DNA of 62,797 nt from an uncultured Verrucomicrobiales bacterium (GCA_937951675.1 CALFBI010000020.1:1-62797), one strand, 5' to 3'. Counted from the stretch's first letter, positions 44,797 through 54,089 are shown. A program made the numbers and translations. Notes: a model not told the origin generated them from the sequence alone.

Positions 44797-45803
44797 AGAC
44801 ATATTTCATAGCAGTATTACTATTAGCCTCATCAGTGAAGATGTTCGCTGAGGTTTCTTTGGTGTATTATTTTAAAAAAGATGTTAGGGATTATAGAACG
44901 ATAGAATATCATTATTTTACAGAAGTTAATTGGCAAATAGTAATGTATAAATCGGAAGCTCCTTATGAAGACCAAGGTAAGGGTTATGAAGATTATATCC
45001 AAAGGGTGAAAAAAACGGGAGACATCGTTTATATTATTAATTCTCACAAAGAAGGGTCATCGTATTACGATTATCACGAAGATTTATGGGAGGTTAGGAA
45101 TAAGTTGTATTTTGATTATATCGAGCTATTCATGGATAGCATTGATTTGAAATCAAAGAAATTCCAGAGTTTGGAGAAGCTCATAGACAAATGTATTTTG
45201 AGTTCAAATGATGGGATTAAAAAAGATGTGGCTGAATTTAATAGATCTCAGATTTTAGCAATAAGTAATATGGCGGAGCCGGGAGAGTGTTGGCTCAATG
45301 GTGTTTCTTTGATAAAGTCATTACGTTATAATTCTTCTGTAGAGGATGGCATGTCTACTAGAATCATCACTAATACTAAATCATACCGCCTTGTTATAGA
45401 AGAATTCATGATGGGGAAGATTGATGGTTTTTTGATTCACCGAAAAAAGACGGACTTAACTGCGCGTCTTAGTTTTGAATCTGAAGAGGGTAGATTTAAG
45501 TTGCAAAGAAAGCGATTTGAAAAAGAGTCAATAGAGGCGGCTATAAAAAAAATAAATGGTTTGAAAAAAGATGAGAAATACTTTGGTTTTCTACATAATG
45601 ACTTAAAAATAAACTATGTTTTTGAAGAGGGAGCTGCTCACAAATCAGGGATTAAAGCTGGCATGACTATACTCTCAGTTAACGGTATTAAAGATGATGA
45701 AATCATTAAGGAGATGATTATAAAATCAGAGAAGCTGATGTTTTTATTGAAAGATCAAAAGGGCAATGAGTTGGAGGTTGAAATGACCAAGAATTTTCTT
45801 TAA
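44793..45803 (+). CDS. Secreted PDZ-domain protein, AT-rich
   Basis: A 336-residue protein with a signal peptide (MKTYFIAVLLLASSVKMFAEV). Residues about 20-270 are rich in Lys, Asp, Tyr and Ile with no family I recognise. Residues about 275-336 (YFGFLHNDLKINYVFEEGAAHKSGIKAGMTILSVNGIKDDEIIKEMI) form a PDZ domain: the GIKAGMTILSVNG carboxylate-binding turn is clear. Codon choice is far more A/T-rich than in flanking genes, suggesting recent acquisition. Translation is coupled to the small membrane protein upstream. Confidence 0.7.
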   Translation: MKTYFIAVLLLASSVKMFAEVSLVYYFKKDVRDYRTIEYHYFTEVNWQIVMYKSEAPYEDQGKGYEDYIQRVKKTGDIVYIINSHKEGSSYYDYHEDLWEVRNKLYFDYIELFMDSIDLKSKKFQSLEKLIDKCILSSNDGIKKDVAEFNRSQILAISNMAEPGECWLNGVSLIKSLRYNSSVEDGMSTRIITNTKSYRLVIEEFMMGKIDGFLIHRKKTDLTARLSFESEEGRFKLQRKRFEKESIEAAIKKINGLKKDEKYFGFLHNDLKINYVFEEGAAHKSGIKAGMTILSVNGIKDDEIIKEMIIKSEKLMFLLKDQKGNELEVEMTKNFL

Positions 45804-45846
45804 TATCGAAATGCAGTAATAACTACTTGCTTGAAAAAGGGGGTTA

Positions 45847-47274
45847 ATGAGTTTTTCGTATCAATCCTTAGCCTTATTTCGGGTAGGGCTAGGTGCTCTG
45901 TGTCTGATTCAAGCTCTCACCGCTTGGAGTCATTTTGAGGCGTTTTATTCAGAACAGGGAATTCTGCCTCTAAGTGAGGCTCGTGTCCTGTCCAAAAATT
46001 GGAGTGTTTTTTCTGGAATGCTAATGATGCATTTGCGAGAGGAGTGCTCGCAGTGTTGGTGTTGTCGAGTGCTTGCTTAATTGCTGGATGGAAGACGAAA
46101 TGGGCAACCGCTTTTTGCTGGGTTCTGATTTCGTCTCTGCATGCCCGTATTACCTTGTCTGATTTTGGGGGAGATACCTTTTTGAGAATATTATTGTTTT
46201 GGGGGATCTTCTTGCCTTTAGGGCAGAGGTGGGTGCTCGATTCTCGTCATGGAACCAACAAAGATCATAGCTCGATCAATACGGTGTGGACGATGGCGTT
46301 TACAGCACAAATCATCATCATCTATTTGATGACGACTTTATTGAAGTATGGTCCGTCTTGGAGGAGGGATTTTAATGCGATCGAGCATGCATTGGTTAAA
46401 GATAGCTGTTCGACAAAATTTGGAGAATGGTTATTACAGTTTCCTCAAATTTTAGAAGTGTTAACACAGGCTACTGTTTTTTTAGAAGGTGTAGGGCCTG
46501 TGCTTTTATTGTTGCCCTTGAAGTCAAATTTAGTTCGCTTAGGTGTTTGCGTGTCTTTCCTCTCCTTTCATTTACTTGGGATCGGTTTGACAATGCATAT
46601 TTGGATTTTTCCTTTGGTCGGTGCTGTGGCTTGGTTGGCCTTACTTCCTTCTTGCTCTTTAAAACAGGGGAAACGAGAGGAGGGGGTATTGAAAAAGTCC
46701 TGGAAAGAGACTCCTTTTCAGGTGTGTTGTTGCGTTCTTCTTTTGAGCTTGGTCACATTCTTTGGAACGGGAAGGCCTTAGTGGAGGAGGAAAACAGGCC
46801 TTCTTGGCCTCCTAAGCCTATTGAGGTCTTAACAAGAGCGTTTCAATTACAGCAAAGTTGGAAACTTTTTGCGCCAGACCCCGGGGTTTATGATTTTTGG
46901 TATATTTTTGAGGCAGAGCTTGCTGGGGGTGAAAAAATCGATTTATTTCATGGGGGCGGTCGTTGAATTTTGCGACTCCAGATGATAAATATGATAGGCT
47001 GCCAAGTTTCCGGTATCGCAAGTTTTTAATTAGCCTGTGGAGAAATAAATCTCCATCTCTTGTTGATCGCTTCGTGGATTTTAAAAAACGCGAATGGGAG
47101 CAAAAGTCGGGTCAGGAAATCAGGAAAATGAAACTTTACCGTTGTGTGAGTAAATATCAAGGGCGAGAGAAGGAAGATGAGATCACATGTTTTCAAGTCT
47201 ATCCTTATAAGGTGGATGAATTGGGTGAAGCAGTATTTGAGGAAAGAGATAGTTCGGTTCTAAGCTTACACTAG
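45847..47274 (+). pseudogene. HTTM (VKD carboxylase-like) protein, three frameshifts
   Basis: One gene read in three frames. It starts MSFSYQSLALFRVGLGALCLIQALTAWSH (HTTM start pattern) and shifts by one base at the T6 run 46007-46012, continuing as VLVLSSACLIAGWKTKWATAFCWVLISSLHARITLSDFGGDTFLRILLFWGIFLPLGQRW. It shifts again near the TTT at 46761-46763 into WPPKPIEVLTRAFQLQQSWKLFAPDPGVYDFWYIFEAEL, and once more at the G5 run 46952-46956 into RYRKFLISLWRNKSPSLVDRF. Each shift fits loss of a single base from a homopolymer; restoring them gives about 475 residues, full family length. HTTM proteins are membrane relatives of vitamin K-dependent gamma-carboxylase. Probably decayed; systematic homopolymer sequencing error is the alternative. 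Confidence 0.75.
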
Positions 47275-47429
47275 AAATCTCATAAAGTTTAGTGTGGGGT
47301 AACTACATCAAAATTTTCATTTTAAGATTTGGACCCCTTGAGTTTACATCGTTGATAAAGCCCATCCTGCTTGTCGCCCCATAAACGGCTTCCTTAAAGA
47401 ATCAAACAACCTCTCGATGTATAGTCCTC

Positions 47430-47637
47430 GAGCCTCATCGAATGTGGTCAATAGGTTTTATGAGTGATAGCCTTTATTATGGGAGAAGGTTTCGAACTCT
47501 CAATATTCATCGACGAAGGAGTTCGAGAAGCACTGGCAATTGAAGTCGATACTTCGTTGCCGACAGATCGAATGATTCGAGTTTTGGATCATTTATTTGG
47601 ACCTTTGAGAAAAGTTCGTGAGATTGTCCATGACTGA
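47430..47637 (+). pseudogene. IS3-type transposase (OrfB) fragment, frameshifted
   Basis: The frame through 47442 reads EPHRMWSIGFMSDSLYYGRRFRTLNI, then, after one extra base near 47508, IDEGVREALAIEVDTSLPTDRMIRVLDHLFG. Together these are the conserved catalytic-core block of IS3-family OrfB (MWS-D-FMSD...GRRFRTLNVID...REALAIEVD...LPA.RVIRVLE). The first D of the DDE triad (WSMDF in relatives) is Gly here (WSIGF). Only about 70 codons remain, and no terminal repeats are visible. It is a fossil marking insertion activity next to the decayed HTTM gene. Confidence 0.75.
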
Positions 47638-47807
47638 TAATCGCCATTTTTTCTGAAGAGAAAGACTGTAGTTAAACAATTAACCACGTATTACATATAT
47701 TGTGTGAAGTTATGGAATGAGGGGTTGGTGGAGAATATTAAGCGCACTTTTCTACCGTGACAAAAAGAACGAAAAGAATTATAGTCTGCTTCAATAACCC
47801 CCTAACT

Positions 47808-48515
47808 ATGAAACCCCCAAATCGTTTACGGCTCGTAAACCTATTGCTGCTATCTGTAGTATTAATGCGTTTTGTGAATGCTGCGGATCTCCAGTTGAAT
47901 GGAGATTTTGGAGCCTTTACCACTTCGACTTCTGCTCCGGCAATTCTGGCGCTGACCGGAAATAACTTAGCTGGAGGCCCTGATATTGTTTCCTTATCTT
48001 TAACTAGTGATCTGACATTACTTGCTCTTGAGAATTTTGTGACCGCTAAGGCTTCTTATTCGATTGGAGAACTTGATGATGGGCTTCGAGTGATTCTAGG
48101 AGGAGTCACTCTTTTAGATTTTGACCAGGATGACTGGGAAGCTGCCCCTGCTATGCAAGAAGCTTTCGGCGCGCTCTGGACTCCGTGGTCAGCGGAAGGA
48201 GCTCCTTTTGAACTCGAAATTAGCCCAGGAAATATCAATCTTTATGTTACTGCGAAAGAAGGTGTTAACGTGGGTCAACGAGTCGATATTTTAACTTTAT
48301 TTACTCCTCTTACTCAAAATGCGCCCACTCTGGCTGATTTCAATCTAGGTGATTTCAACCTGACCTTAGAGAATGCAAATCATGGTGGACCAGGTGAACT
48401 TCGAGACATTACCGCAACCATCGAGATCGAAATTGCGATGATTCCTGAGCCTCATTCGGGGTCTCTTTTGTTACTTGCAGGATTAGCAACACTGGTCCGT
48501 CGTCGTCGAGGATAG
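47808..48515 (+). CDS. PEP-CTERM sorting-signal protein
   Basis: A 235-residue exported protein from the ATG giving MKPPNRLRLVNLLLLSVVLMRFVNAAD. The frame is open upstream to 47757, but without signal character. The mature part is Gly/Asn/Asp/Leu-rich and acidic, without recognised catalytic motifs. The C-terminus is a PEP-CTERM signal: PEP in IPEPHSGSLLLLAGLATLVRRRRG, a hydrophobic helix and an arginine cluster. In the family this is cut by an exosortase, and the protein is anchored or released in the outer envelope. The exosortase is not in the window. Confidence 0.85.
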   Translation: MKPPNRLRLVNLLLLSVVLMRFVNAADLQLNGDFGAFTTSTSAPAILALTGNNLAGGPDIVSLSLTSDLTLLALENFVTAKASYSIGELDDGLRVILGGVTLLDFDQDDWEAAPAMQEAFGALWTPWSAEGAPFELEISPGNINLYVTAKEGVNVGQRVDILTLFTPLTQNAPTLADFNLGDFNLTLENANHGGPGELRDITATIEIEIAMIPEPHSGSLLLLAGLATLVRRRRG

Positions 48516-48620
48516 GAACAGGAGCGAACTTTCCCTGCCCGCCTTTTCTCTTTAGTAAAAGAGAGCTCTGATGGAACACCTCTCTTGCCTCTCTGCTTTA
48601 TTTGAGGTTATTTTGAAGTT

Positions 48621-49430
48621 ATGCAGCAATATCATCACCTTTTAGCAGATGTCTTGGCCCATGGCGAAAGCCGTTCGGACCGCACCGGCACTGGGACATT
48701 GTCTGTATTCGGAAGACAAACGAGGTATGATTTACGAGAAGGTTTCCCGTGCTTAACGACGAAGAAATTGCACCTTCGCTCAATCATTCATGAGCTTCTT
48801 TGGTTTCTGAAGGGAGAAACTAATATTGCCTACCTTAAAGAAAACAAGGTGAATATTTGGGATGAATGGGCTGATGCTGATGGAGAGCTTGGCCCTGTTT
48901 ATGGCGCTCAGTGGAGATCTTGGCCTAAGCCCGATGGAAGTTCAGTTGACCAGATTGCGCAACTTTTAAAAAGCCTTAAGGAGCAACCAGCTTCTCGAAG
49001 ACATCTTGTCTCGGCCTGGAATGTAGGCTTAGTCGAACAAATGGCACTACCTCCCTGTCACCTTCTTTTTCAGTTTTATGTGCACGACCTTGATTCAGAG
49101 CGTCCAGGTTTATCATGCCAACTCTATCAGCGCAGTGCGGACCTCTTTCTTGGAGTTCCTTTCAATATTGCTTCCTATGCTTTACTCACAATGATGATGG
49201 CTCAAGTTTTAGGGTATGAAGCGCGGGAATTTGTCCATACTTTTGGTGATTTGCATCTCTACCAGAATCACCTCGAACAGGCCAAAATTCAATTGTCACG
49301 GGAATGCCGAGCATTACCTGAAATGATCATTAACCCTGAAATATCTCGCCTTGAGGACTTTACTTTTGAGGATTTCACACTTCAAAATTACGATCCTCAC
49401 CCGCATATTAAAGCCGCTGTTTCAATCTGA
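48621..49430 (+). CDS. thyA: Thymidylate synthase
   Basis: A 269-residue enzyme that methylates dUMP to dTMP using methylene-tetrahydrofolate, which it converts to dihydrofolate. It starts [65 protein letters not shown]. Catalytic Cys is in [14 protein letters not shown], followed by [26 protein letters not shown] and [12 protein letters not shown]. The C-terminus ([10 protein letters not shown]) is intact. FolA, which regenerates tetrahydrofolate, follows 25 bases downstream. Confidence 0.97.
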   Translation: MQQYHHLLADVLAHGESRSDRTGTGTLSVFGRQTRYDLREGFPCLTTKKLHLRSIIHELLWFLKGETNIAYLKENKVNIWDEWADADGELGPVYGAQWRSWPKPDGSSVDQIAQLLKSLKEQPASRRHLVSAWNVGLVEQMALPPCHLLFQFYVHDLDSERPGLSCQLYQRSADLFLGVPFNIASYALLTMMMAQVLGYEAREFVHTFGDLHLYQNHLEQAKIQLSRECRALPEMIINPEISRLEDFTFEDFTLQNYDPHPHIKAAVSI

Positions 49431-49455
49431 TTTTTCATCTCAATCATTCTACTAG

Positions 49456-49923
49456 ATGCTTACTCTTACAGGTATTGTCGCCATGACTTCAGAGCACGTC
49501 ATTGGCTCAAAAGGAGGTCTCCCGTGGCACCTTCCGGAGGATTTAAAATTCTTTAAGCGCACCACAAAAGGCCACCCTATTTTAATGGGGCGAAAGACCT
49601 TTGAATCTATCGGGTTCCCTCTCCCTGGCCGACAAAATATTATTCTCACAGAACAAGAAAGCTGGTGCCATGAAGGGGTCGAGATCATTCATGATGTCAG
49701 TGAGCTTGCTTCTCTAGAGCTTCAAGATCAGCAGGTTTACGTGATTGGGGGTTCTCAAATTTATCGTTTACTTCTTGATGAAATGGATGAGCTGATCGTT
49801 TCACATGTGAAGAAAAACTATGAAGGTGATACCTTTTTTCCTGAGTTCGCAGACCTTTTCTCCATCACAGAACCTTTAGAAGAATACGAGGATTTTAAAG
49901 TCGTTTCTTACCGGAAAGTTTGA
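49456..49923 (+). CDS. folA: Dihydrofolate reductase
   Basis: A 155-residue enzyme reducing dihydrofolate with NADPH. It starts MLTLTGIVAMTSEHVIGSKGGLPWHLPEDLKFFKRTTKGHPILMGRKTFESIG, the full DHFR N-terminal signature (LPWHLPEDLKFFK with the active-site acid in PED). VYVIGGSQIYRLLLDEMDELIVSHV supplies the NADPH-binding GG and the conserved Tyr. Co-transcription with thyA is typical, linking dTMP synthesis to folate regeneration. Confidence 0.96.
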   Translation: MLTLTGIVAMTSEHVIGSKGGLPWHLPEDLKFFKRTTKGHPILMGRKTFESIGFPLPGRQNIILTEQESWCHEGVEIIHDVSELASLELQDQQVYVIGGSQIYRLLLDEMDELIVSHVKKNYEGDTFFPEFADLFSITEPLEEYEDFKVVSYRKV

Positions 49924-49960
49924 AAAAAATAGCGGCAGACTTTGTAAGCCTACCGCTATT
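49923..49960 (-). terminator. Terminator between convergent folA and folD
   Basis: AATAGCGG (49928-49935) pairs with CCGCTATT (49953-49960), with an inner CTT/AAG pair. On the minus strand a run of seven T follows, so it ends folD transcripts; it may also act, less well, on folA. Confidence 0.7.
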
Positions 49961-49989
49961 GATGATAAAATAAGTTAACGACGTTCTCC

Positions 49990-50862
49990 TTAAACAGATT
50001 GTTGGCGAGCAGCCTTAATCGTATTCTTAATGAGCATTGCAATCGTCATTGGACCGACCCCTCCTGGAACAGGAGTGATAGCGGCGCATTGATCTTTAAT
50101 TTCGTCGTAAGCAACATCACCCACAAGGCGGTAACCTGACTTACGAGAGTCATCCTTGATACGATTAATTCCAACATCGATCACCACCGCGCCTTCCTTG
50201 ACGTAATCAGCAGTGACAAATTCAGGCTTACCAATGGCTGCGATGACAATGTCCGCACGGCGACAAACGCCAGCAAGATCTTTGGTTCTAGAGTGAGCAA
50301 TCGTCACCGTTGCATTGGATTCACGCCCCATCAGAAGGAGACCCATTGGCTTCCCAACGATCATGCTCCGACCGAGAACAACCGCTTCAGCACCGGACGT
50401 CTCAACCCCCGCTGCCTGCAGGAGGCGCATACACCCTGCAGGAGTGCATGGAACAAATCCAGTAGGGTCTTCTAATGCGAGTTTGGCTACATTCTCCGGA
50501 TGGAAGCCATCGACATCTTTCCCCGGGTCGATCGCACGAACAATCGCCGCTTCATCGATATGGGGTGGAGGTGGAGACTGCACGAGAATACCGTGAATCG
50601 CCGCGTCTTCATTGAGTTCTTTAACAACTTTAAGCAGCTCTTCTTGAGTTGTCTCAGAAGGAAGTTCTATCTTAAGCGAATGTAAGCCGAGTTCTCCACA
50701 TTTTTTGACTTTCGACCCTACGTAAACTTGCGAAGCAGGGTCCTCTCCGACGAGAACGACTGCTAAACCGGGAATGATCCCTTGAGTTTTGAGTGTTCCG
50801 ATTTCAAGGGCGCATTCTGCTAAAACCTCTTGAGCGACTTGTTTTCCATCAATGACCTTCAT
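49990..50862 (-). CDS. folD: Methylene-THF dehydrogenase/cyclohydrolase
   Basis: A 290-residue bifunctional enzyme interconverting methylene-, methenyl- and formyl-tetrahydrofolate with NADP. Motifs: [29 protein letters not shown] (catalytic Lys in YVGSKVK), [35 protein letters not shown] and [54 protein letters not shown] at the end. QSPPPP stands in place of the usual QLPLP. The DUF374 gene lies 22 bases upstream on the same strand. Confidence 0.96.
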   Translation of the reverse strand: MKVIDGKQVAQEVLAECALEIGTLKTQGIIPGLAVVLVGEDPASQVYVGSKVKKCGELGLHSLKIELPSETTQEELLKVVKELNEDAAIHGILVQSPPPPHIDEAAIVRAIDPGKDVDGFHPENVAKLALEDPTGFVPCTPAGCMRLLQAAGVETSGAEAVVLGRSMIVGKPMGLLLMGRESNATVTIAHSRTKDLAGVCRRADIVIAAIGKPEFVTADYVKEGAVVIDVGINRIKDDSRKSGYRLVGDVAYDEIKDQCAAITPVPGGVGPMTIAMLIKNTIKAARQQSV

Positions 50863-50884
50863 TATATCTTCTTTCAGTTAAATT

Positions 50885-51529
50885 TTATGAAGCACTCATT
50901 AAGTGCTGCAGTTGTTCTTCAAATTGATCTTGATCACCTCCTTCGGTGAGTTCAAGCCCAGCCTCAATACAAAGGTAGACTTTTGAGAAAGGTTTAGGGA
51001 TCCGGAAGTGATCCCAAGTGCGCAGCTCCCAATAATGTTCATACTGAACAGATACAGGTAAAACAAGGGCCCCTGTGATTTGAGCCAGTTTAGATACCCC
51101 TGATTGGAGGTGATACATCGGGCCGCGCGGTCCATCTGGGGTGATGCAAATATCATCCCCTTGTGAGATGATTTTTTTAAGTGCAATCAAGGCCGCCACC
51201 GCTCTTCTAGAGGATGACCCTCGGACTGATTTCAAACCAAATTGCGCCACCGCTTTTTCTAAAATCAGTCCATCCTTACTCGCACTTGTTAAAACAGTGA
51301 CTTGCCTCTCTCCAAGATACTCATGAATTTGGGGCGCCATCATGACTCGGTTATGCCATAAGGCAAAAATGCAAGGGCGTTGAACTTCCCCTTTTTGAGA
51401 GACCCCCACTCGGTCAATAAACTCAACCCGCAACAGCTTTGCGTAGCCTCGCATCATTTTCCCAAGTAAGGATCCAAGAAGGCGTTCCTTTCGTCCACCA
51501 CGAATCTGGAGTTGTTTGGATGATGCCAT
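50885..51529 (-). CDS. DUF374 lysophospholipid-acyltransferase-like protein
   Basis: A 214-residue protein from the ATG giving MASSKQLQIRGG (the frame continues upstream to 51655 without conserved sequence). The core has FALWHNRVMMAPQIHEYL (HxxxxD-like position), VTVLTSASKDGLILEKAVAQFGLKSVRGSSSRRAVAALIALKKII and ICITPDGPRGPMYHLQSGVSKLAQITGALVLPVSVQY, the DUF374 signature (TPDGPRGP). The family is related to glycerolipid/lipid A acyltransferases; the acceptor is unknown. It shares an operon with folD and is divergent from the Fe-S scaffold gene, with 91 bases between starts. Confidence 0.85.
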   Translation of the reverse strand: MASSKQLQIRGGRKERLLGSLLGKMMRGYAKLLRVEFIDRVGVSQKGEVQRPCIFALWHNRVMMAPQIHEYLGERQVTVLTSASKDGLILEKAVAQFGLKSVRGSSSRRAVAALIALKKIISQGDDICITPDGPRGPMYHLQSGVSKLAQITGALVLPVSVQYEHYWELRTWDHFRIPKPFSKVYLCIEAGLELTEGGDQDQFEEQLQHLMSAS

Positions 51530-51620
51530 GACTCTTTTAGTTAATGAATGAAGTCTCCTTCTTTGGCAATCTTTGTCTCTGTGACTTGATTCTCGTTCTA
51601 TTCTACCGCATTCTTTTTTT

Positions 51621-52106
51621 GTGAGTGATTTTGAAGAACGAGCGAAAGAAGCCATAGCAAACCCTCAGAATATGGGGGAAATGGAAGATGCGGACCGCGT
51701 TGGCACCGTAGGATCGCCCGACTGTGGGGACATGCTGCGGATGTGGATCAAATTCACCGAAAAAGATGGAAAGAAAGTCATCGATCGAGCCTCGTTTCAA
51801 TCCTTTGGCTGCCAAACTGCGATCGCGGTGGCCTCGATGGCAACCGAACTCCTCAAAGGAAAAACTTCCGAGGAAGCTAAAGAGCTGTCACCTCATGACC
51901 TTTCCGGAGATCTTGGTTCCCTCCCTCCTATGAAAATTCATTGTGGAGAGCTCGTGCAAAACGCCCTTTCTCAAGCACTTGATGAGAATCCGGCCTCTAC
52001 CGAAGAGGCCGTGCCTTCTGCCCCTACTCTTGCTTCCGATATGAATTCGGCCTCTAAAAAAGGGAAGATTAAAATTGTCCCGCTCAATTCTGAGGAAGAC
52101 GCTTGA
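51621..52106 (+). CDS. Iron-sulfur scaffold, NifU-N/IscU-like
   Basis: A 161-residue protein starting at GTG. It matches the NifU N-terminal/IscU fold: GTVGSPDCGDMLRMWIKF (first ligand Cys and the conserved Asp), FQSFGCQTAIAVASMATELLKGKTSEEAKEL and LPPMKIHCGELVQNALSQAL (third Cys). These three Cys assemble transient [2Fe-2S] clusters for delivery to client proteins. A low-complexity C-terminal tail (residues about 125-161) is extra and lacks the NifU domain. SufT follows 31 bases downstream; no cysteine desulfurase is in the window. Confidence 0.88.
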   Translation: MSDFEERAKEAIANPQNMGEMEDADRVGTVGSPDCGDMLRMWIKFTEKDGKKVIDRASFQSFGCQTAIAVASMATELLKGKTSEEAKELSPHDLSGDLGSLPPMKIHCGELVQNALSQALDENPASTEEAVPSAPTLASDMNSASKKGKIKIVPLNSEEDA

Positions 52107-52137
52107 TGAGTTTATCCCTCTACGCCACATTACTTTT

Positions 52138-52686
52138 ATGAACGAAGAAATCTCACTCTCTCGCGAAGTTGAAGCGATTCAAATCCCTTCTGGCGATAGT
52201 GTTGTCTTACCCGCAGGAACTCCCGTTGTCATTACTCAGACTTTAGGAGGCACTTATACCGTTGCGACCTCCTCTGGTCTGGCCCGGATTTCCTCTCAAG
52301 ATATCGATGCGCTTGGGATCGATGTTGCTGAGAATGAGAAAAAACAAAAGGAAGCGAAAGCAATCCTTGATGCCCCTTTAGAGGAACAAGTTTGGCATCA
52401 AATGAAACAAGTCTATGATCCAGAGATTCCAGTAGACATCGTTAATCTCGGCTTGGTTTATGATTGCGCTATTGTTGAAGGCGAAGATGGGAAGAAGAAT
52501 GTTGAAGTGAAAATGACCCTGACGGCCCCTGGCTGTGGAATGGGGCCGGTTATCGCGGCAGATGCTCAATCTCGCATCATGACAATTGATGAAATCGGAC
52601 AGGCCGAAGTAGAGCTCGTTTGGGAACCTGCTTGGAACCAAGAAATGATTTCAGAAGAAGGAAAAATGAAGTTAGGGATGATTTAA
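52138..52686 (+). CDS. sufT: SufT (DUF59) Fe-S assembly factor
   Basis: A 182-residue protein from the ATG giving MNEEISLSREVEAIQIPSGDSVVLPAGTPVVITQTLGGTYTVAT, the SufT N-terminal domain. The DUF59 domain follows: VWHQMKQVYDPEIPVDIVNLGLVYDCAIVEG and VKMTLTAPGCGMGPVIAADAQSRIM, with the conserved DPE and the APGCGM Cys. It is proposed to help [4Fe-4S] cluster maturation. Together with the scaffold just upstream it forms a two-gene Fe-S operon. Confidence 0.92.
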   Translation: MNEEISLSREVEAIQIPSGDSVVLPAGTPVVITQTLGGTYTVATSSGLARISSQDIDALGIDVAENEKKQKEAKAILDAPLEEQVWHQMKQVYDPEIPVDIVNLGLVYDCAIVEGEDGKKNVEVKMTLTAPGCGMGPVIAADAQSRIMTIDEIGQAEVELVWEPAWNQEMISEEGKMKLGMI

Positions 52687-52785
52687 TCTCTAGTCTTTAG
52701 AATAACTCTATTTTATCTCATTTCTAGATTGCCAAATCCTCTCGGGCTAAGGCATCTTCCCCATCTCTTAATGAGTCCCGAAAAT

Positions 52786-52871
52786 GCGCACGTGGCGGAA
52801 TTGGTAGACGCGCCGTCCTCAGAAGGCGGTGCCCTTTGGGTGTGAAGGTTCGAGTCCTTTCGTGCGCACCA
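52786..52871 (+). tRNA. tRNA-Leu (CAG)
   Basis: An 86-base class II tRNA. Acceptor GCGCACG (52786-52792) pairs with CGTGCGC (52861-52867), followed by A and an encoded CCA. The D arm contains GGTAGAC, the anticodon loop is CTCAGAA with anticodon CAG (reading CUG), the variable arm is long and T arm GGTTCGAGTCC. All elements are complete. Confidence 0.97.
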
Positions 52872-52906
52872 TTTGGGATTTCTTCGTGAAGCCTCCTTTT
52901 TATTTT

Positions 52907-53425
52907 ATGAAGTCTTTCCGCGCCCGACCTTCAGGCCTCCAGTTTCTTATTCCACCTGTTTTACCAGATCAATACCTACGAATCTCGGTTTCACGCCAAG
53001 TGATGGAAATGAGAGATTCTGAGGATCAAATTTTAGCCGAGTTCTCGATCTCAACCTCAAAGTTCGGCCTAGGAGCCGAAGAAGGAAGCTATCGAACCCC
53101 ATTGGGATGGTTTCAGATCTGTGAGAAATATGGAGATGGCTGCCCTCTTCATACTGTTTTCAAAGGACGGGTCCCTACCGGTGAATGGAGCGAAGAAGGA
53201 GATCATCAATCAGATCTCGTATTAACCCGTATTTTAAGACTCGAGGGGTTGGAAAAAGAAAATGAGAACACCTATTCTCGATACATTTATATTCATGGGA
53301 CAAACCAAGAGTCTCAGATCGGAACCCCTGCTTCGATGGGCTGTATTCGAATGAATAATAAAGAGATTATCGATCTTTATCCAGAGATAGAACTTGGCAC
53401 CCGAGTCTTGATCGAGGAGTCTTAA
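52907..53425 (+). CDS. L,D-transpeptidase (YkuD)
   Basis: A 172-residue protein from the ATG giving MKSFRARPSG; an upstream in-frame start would lie inside the tRNA. The YkuD domain (residues about 25-170) has GAEEGSYRTPLGWFQIC and the catalytic HGTN...SMGCIRM motif (Cys in SMGCIRMNN, His in YIHGTNQ). YkuD enzymes make 3-3 cross-links or attach proteins to peptidoglycan in the periplasm, but no signal peptide is visible. It may be exported by another route, or the start may be wrong. serB follows 10 bases later. Confidence 0.85.
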   Translation: MKSFRARPSGLQFLIPPVLPDQYLRISVSRQVMEMRDSEDQILAEFSISTSKFGLGAEEGSYRTPLGWFQICEKYGDGCPLHTVFKGRVPTGEWSEEGDHQSDLVLTRILRLEGLEKENENTYSRYIYIHGTNQESQIGTPASMGCIRMNNKEIIDLYPEIELGTRVLIEES

Positions 53426-53435
53426 TCCTTATTTT

Positions 53436-54089
53436 ATGAAGAGTTCTAAACTGATTGTTTTTGACTGTGACTCAACTCTCTCTTCGATCGAAGGAGTTGA
53501 TGAACTCGCCGCGCTGCGTGATACCGATATTAAGCGTCAAATTGAAGACCTAACTAATCAAGCCATGAATGGTGAGGTTCCTATAGCCGAAGTCTTTGGG
53601 AAACGTTTGGAATTAATTCAGCCTTCTCAAGAGATGGTTGATAAAATTGGCCAAATGTATATCGATACGATCGTGCCAGGAGTGGTTGAAACCATCACTA
53701 CGTTAAAAGAAGCTGGTTGGAATATCGCCATTGTATCAGGAGGTTTCACTCCCGTTATTTTACCATTAGCGAAGCATTTAGGTATTACTGAGGTGCAAGC
53801 CGTCCCCCTCTTTTTTAAGCCCGATGGAAGCTATGATGGTTTTGACACCTCAGCTCCCACAACGCGCAATGGAGGGAAGCCTGAAGTCGTTAAGAAGTTA
53901 ACAACTCATTATCAAGCCGATATCACCATCATGGTGGGTGATGGGATTTCCGATTTAGAAACCAAGGATACTGTTCACTCCTTTATTGGGTTTGGAGGAG
54001 TCGTGGCTAGGCCTCAAGTTAAAGATTCATCAGAATACTACACTGAAAAATTTTCTGAAATAATCAATTTTTTACCCAAACCTGCTTAA
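53436..54089 (+). CDS. serB: Phosphoserine phosphatase, HAD-IB
   Basis: A 217-residue HAD hydrolase for the last step of serine synthesis. Motif I DCDSTLS (D nucleophile and general acid DxDST), motif II SGG in IAIVSGGFTPVILPLA, motif III Lys in GGKPEVVKKL and motif IV GDGISDLE. The cap (RDTDIKRQIEDLTNQAMNGEVPIAEVFGKRLELI) matches phosphoserine phosphatases. Related HAD-IB phosphatases with other substrates exist, so the substrate is inferred. Confidence 0.88.
   Translation: MKSSKLIVFDCDSTLSSIEGVDELAALRDTDIKRQIEDLTNQAMNGEVPIAEVFGKRLELIQPSQEMVDKIGQMYIDTIVPGVVETITTLKEAGWNIAIVSGGFTPVILPLAKHLGITEVQAVPLFFKPDGSYDGFDTSAPTTRNGGKPEVVKKLTTHYQADITIMVGDGISDLETKDTVHSFIGFGGVVARPQVKDSSEYYTEKFSEIINFLPKPA

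Noticed and set aside
47344-47446. Minus-strand open stretch ending RLFDSLRKPFMGRQAGWALSTM
   Set aside because: Only about 35 codons, a stop just upstream, overlaps the IS3 remnant and matches no family I recognise; kept only as a possible gene fragment.
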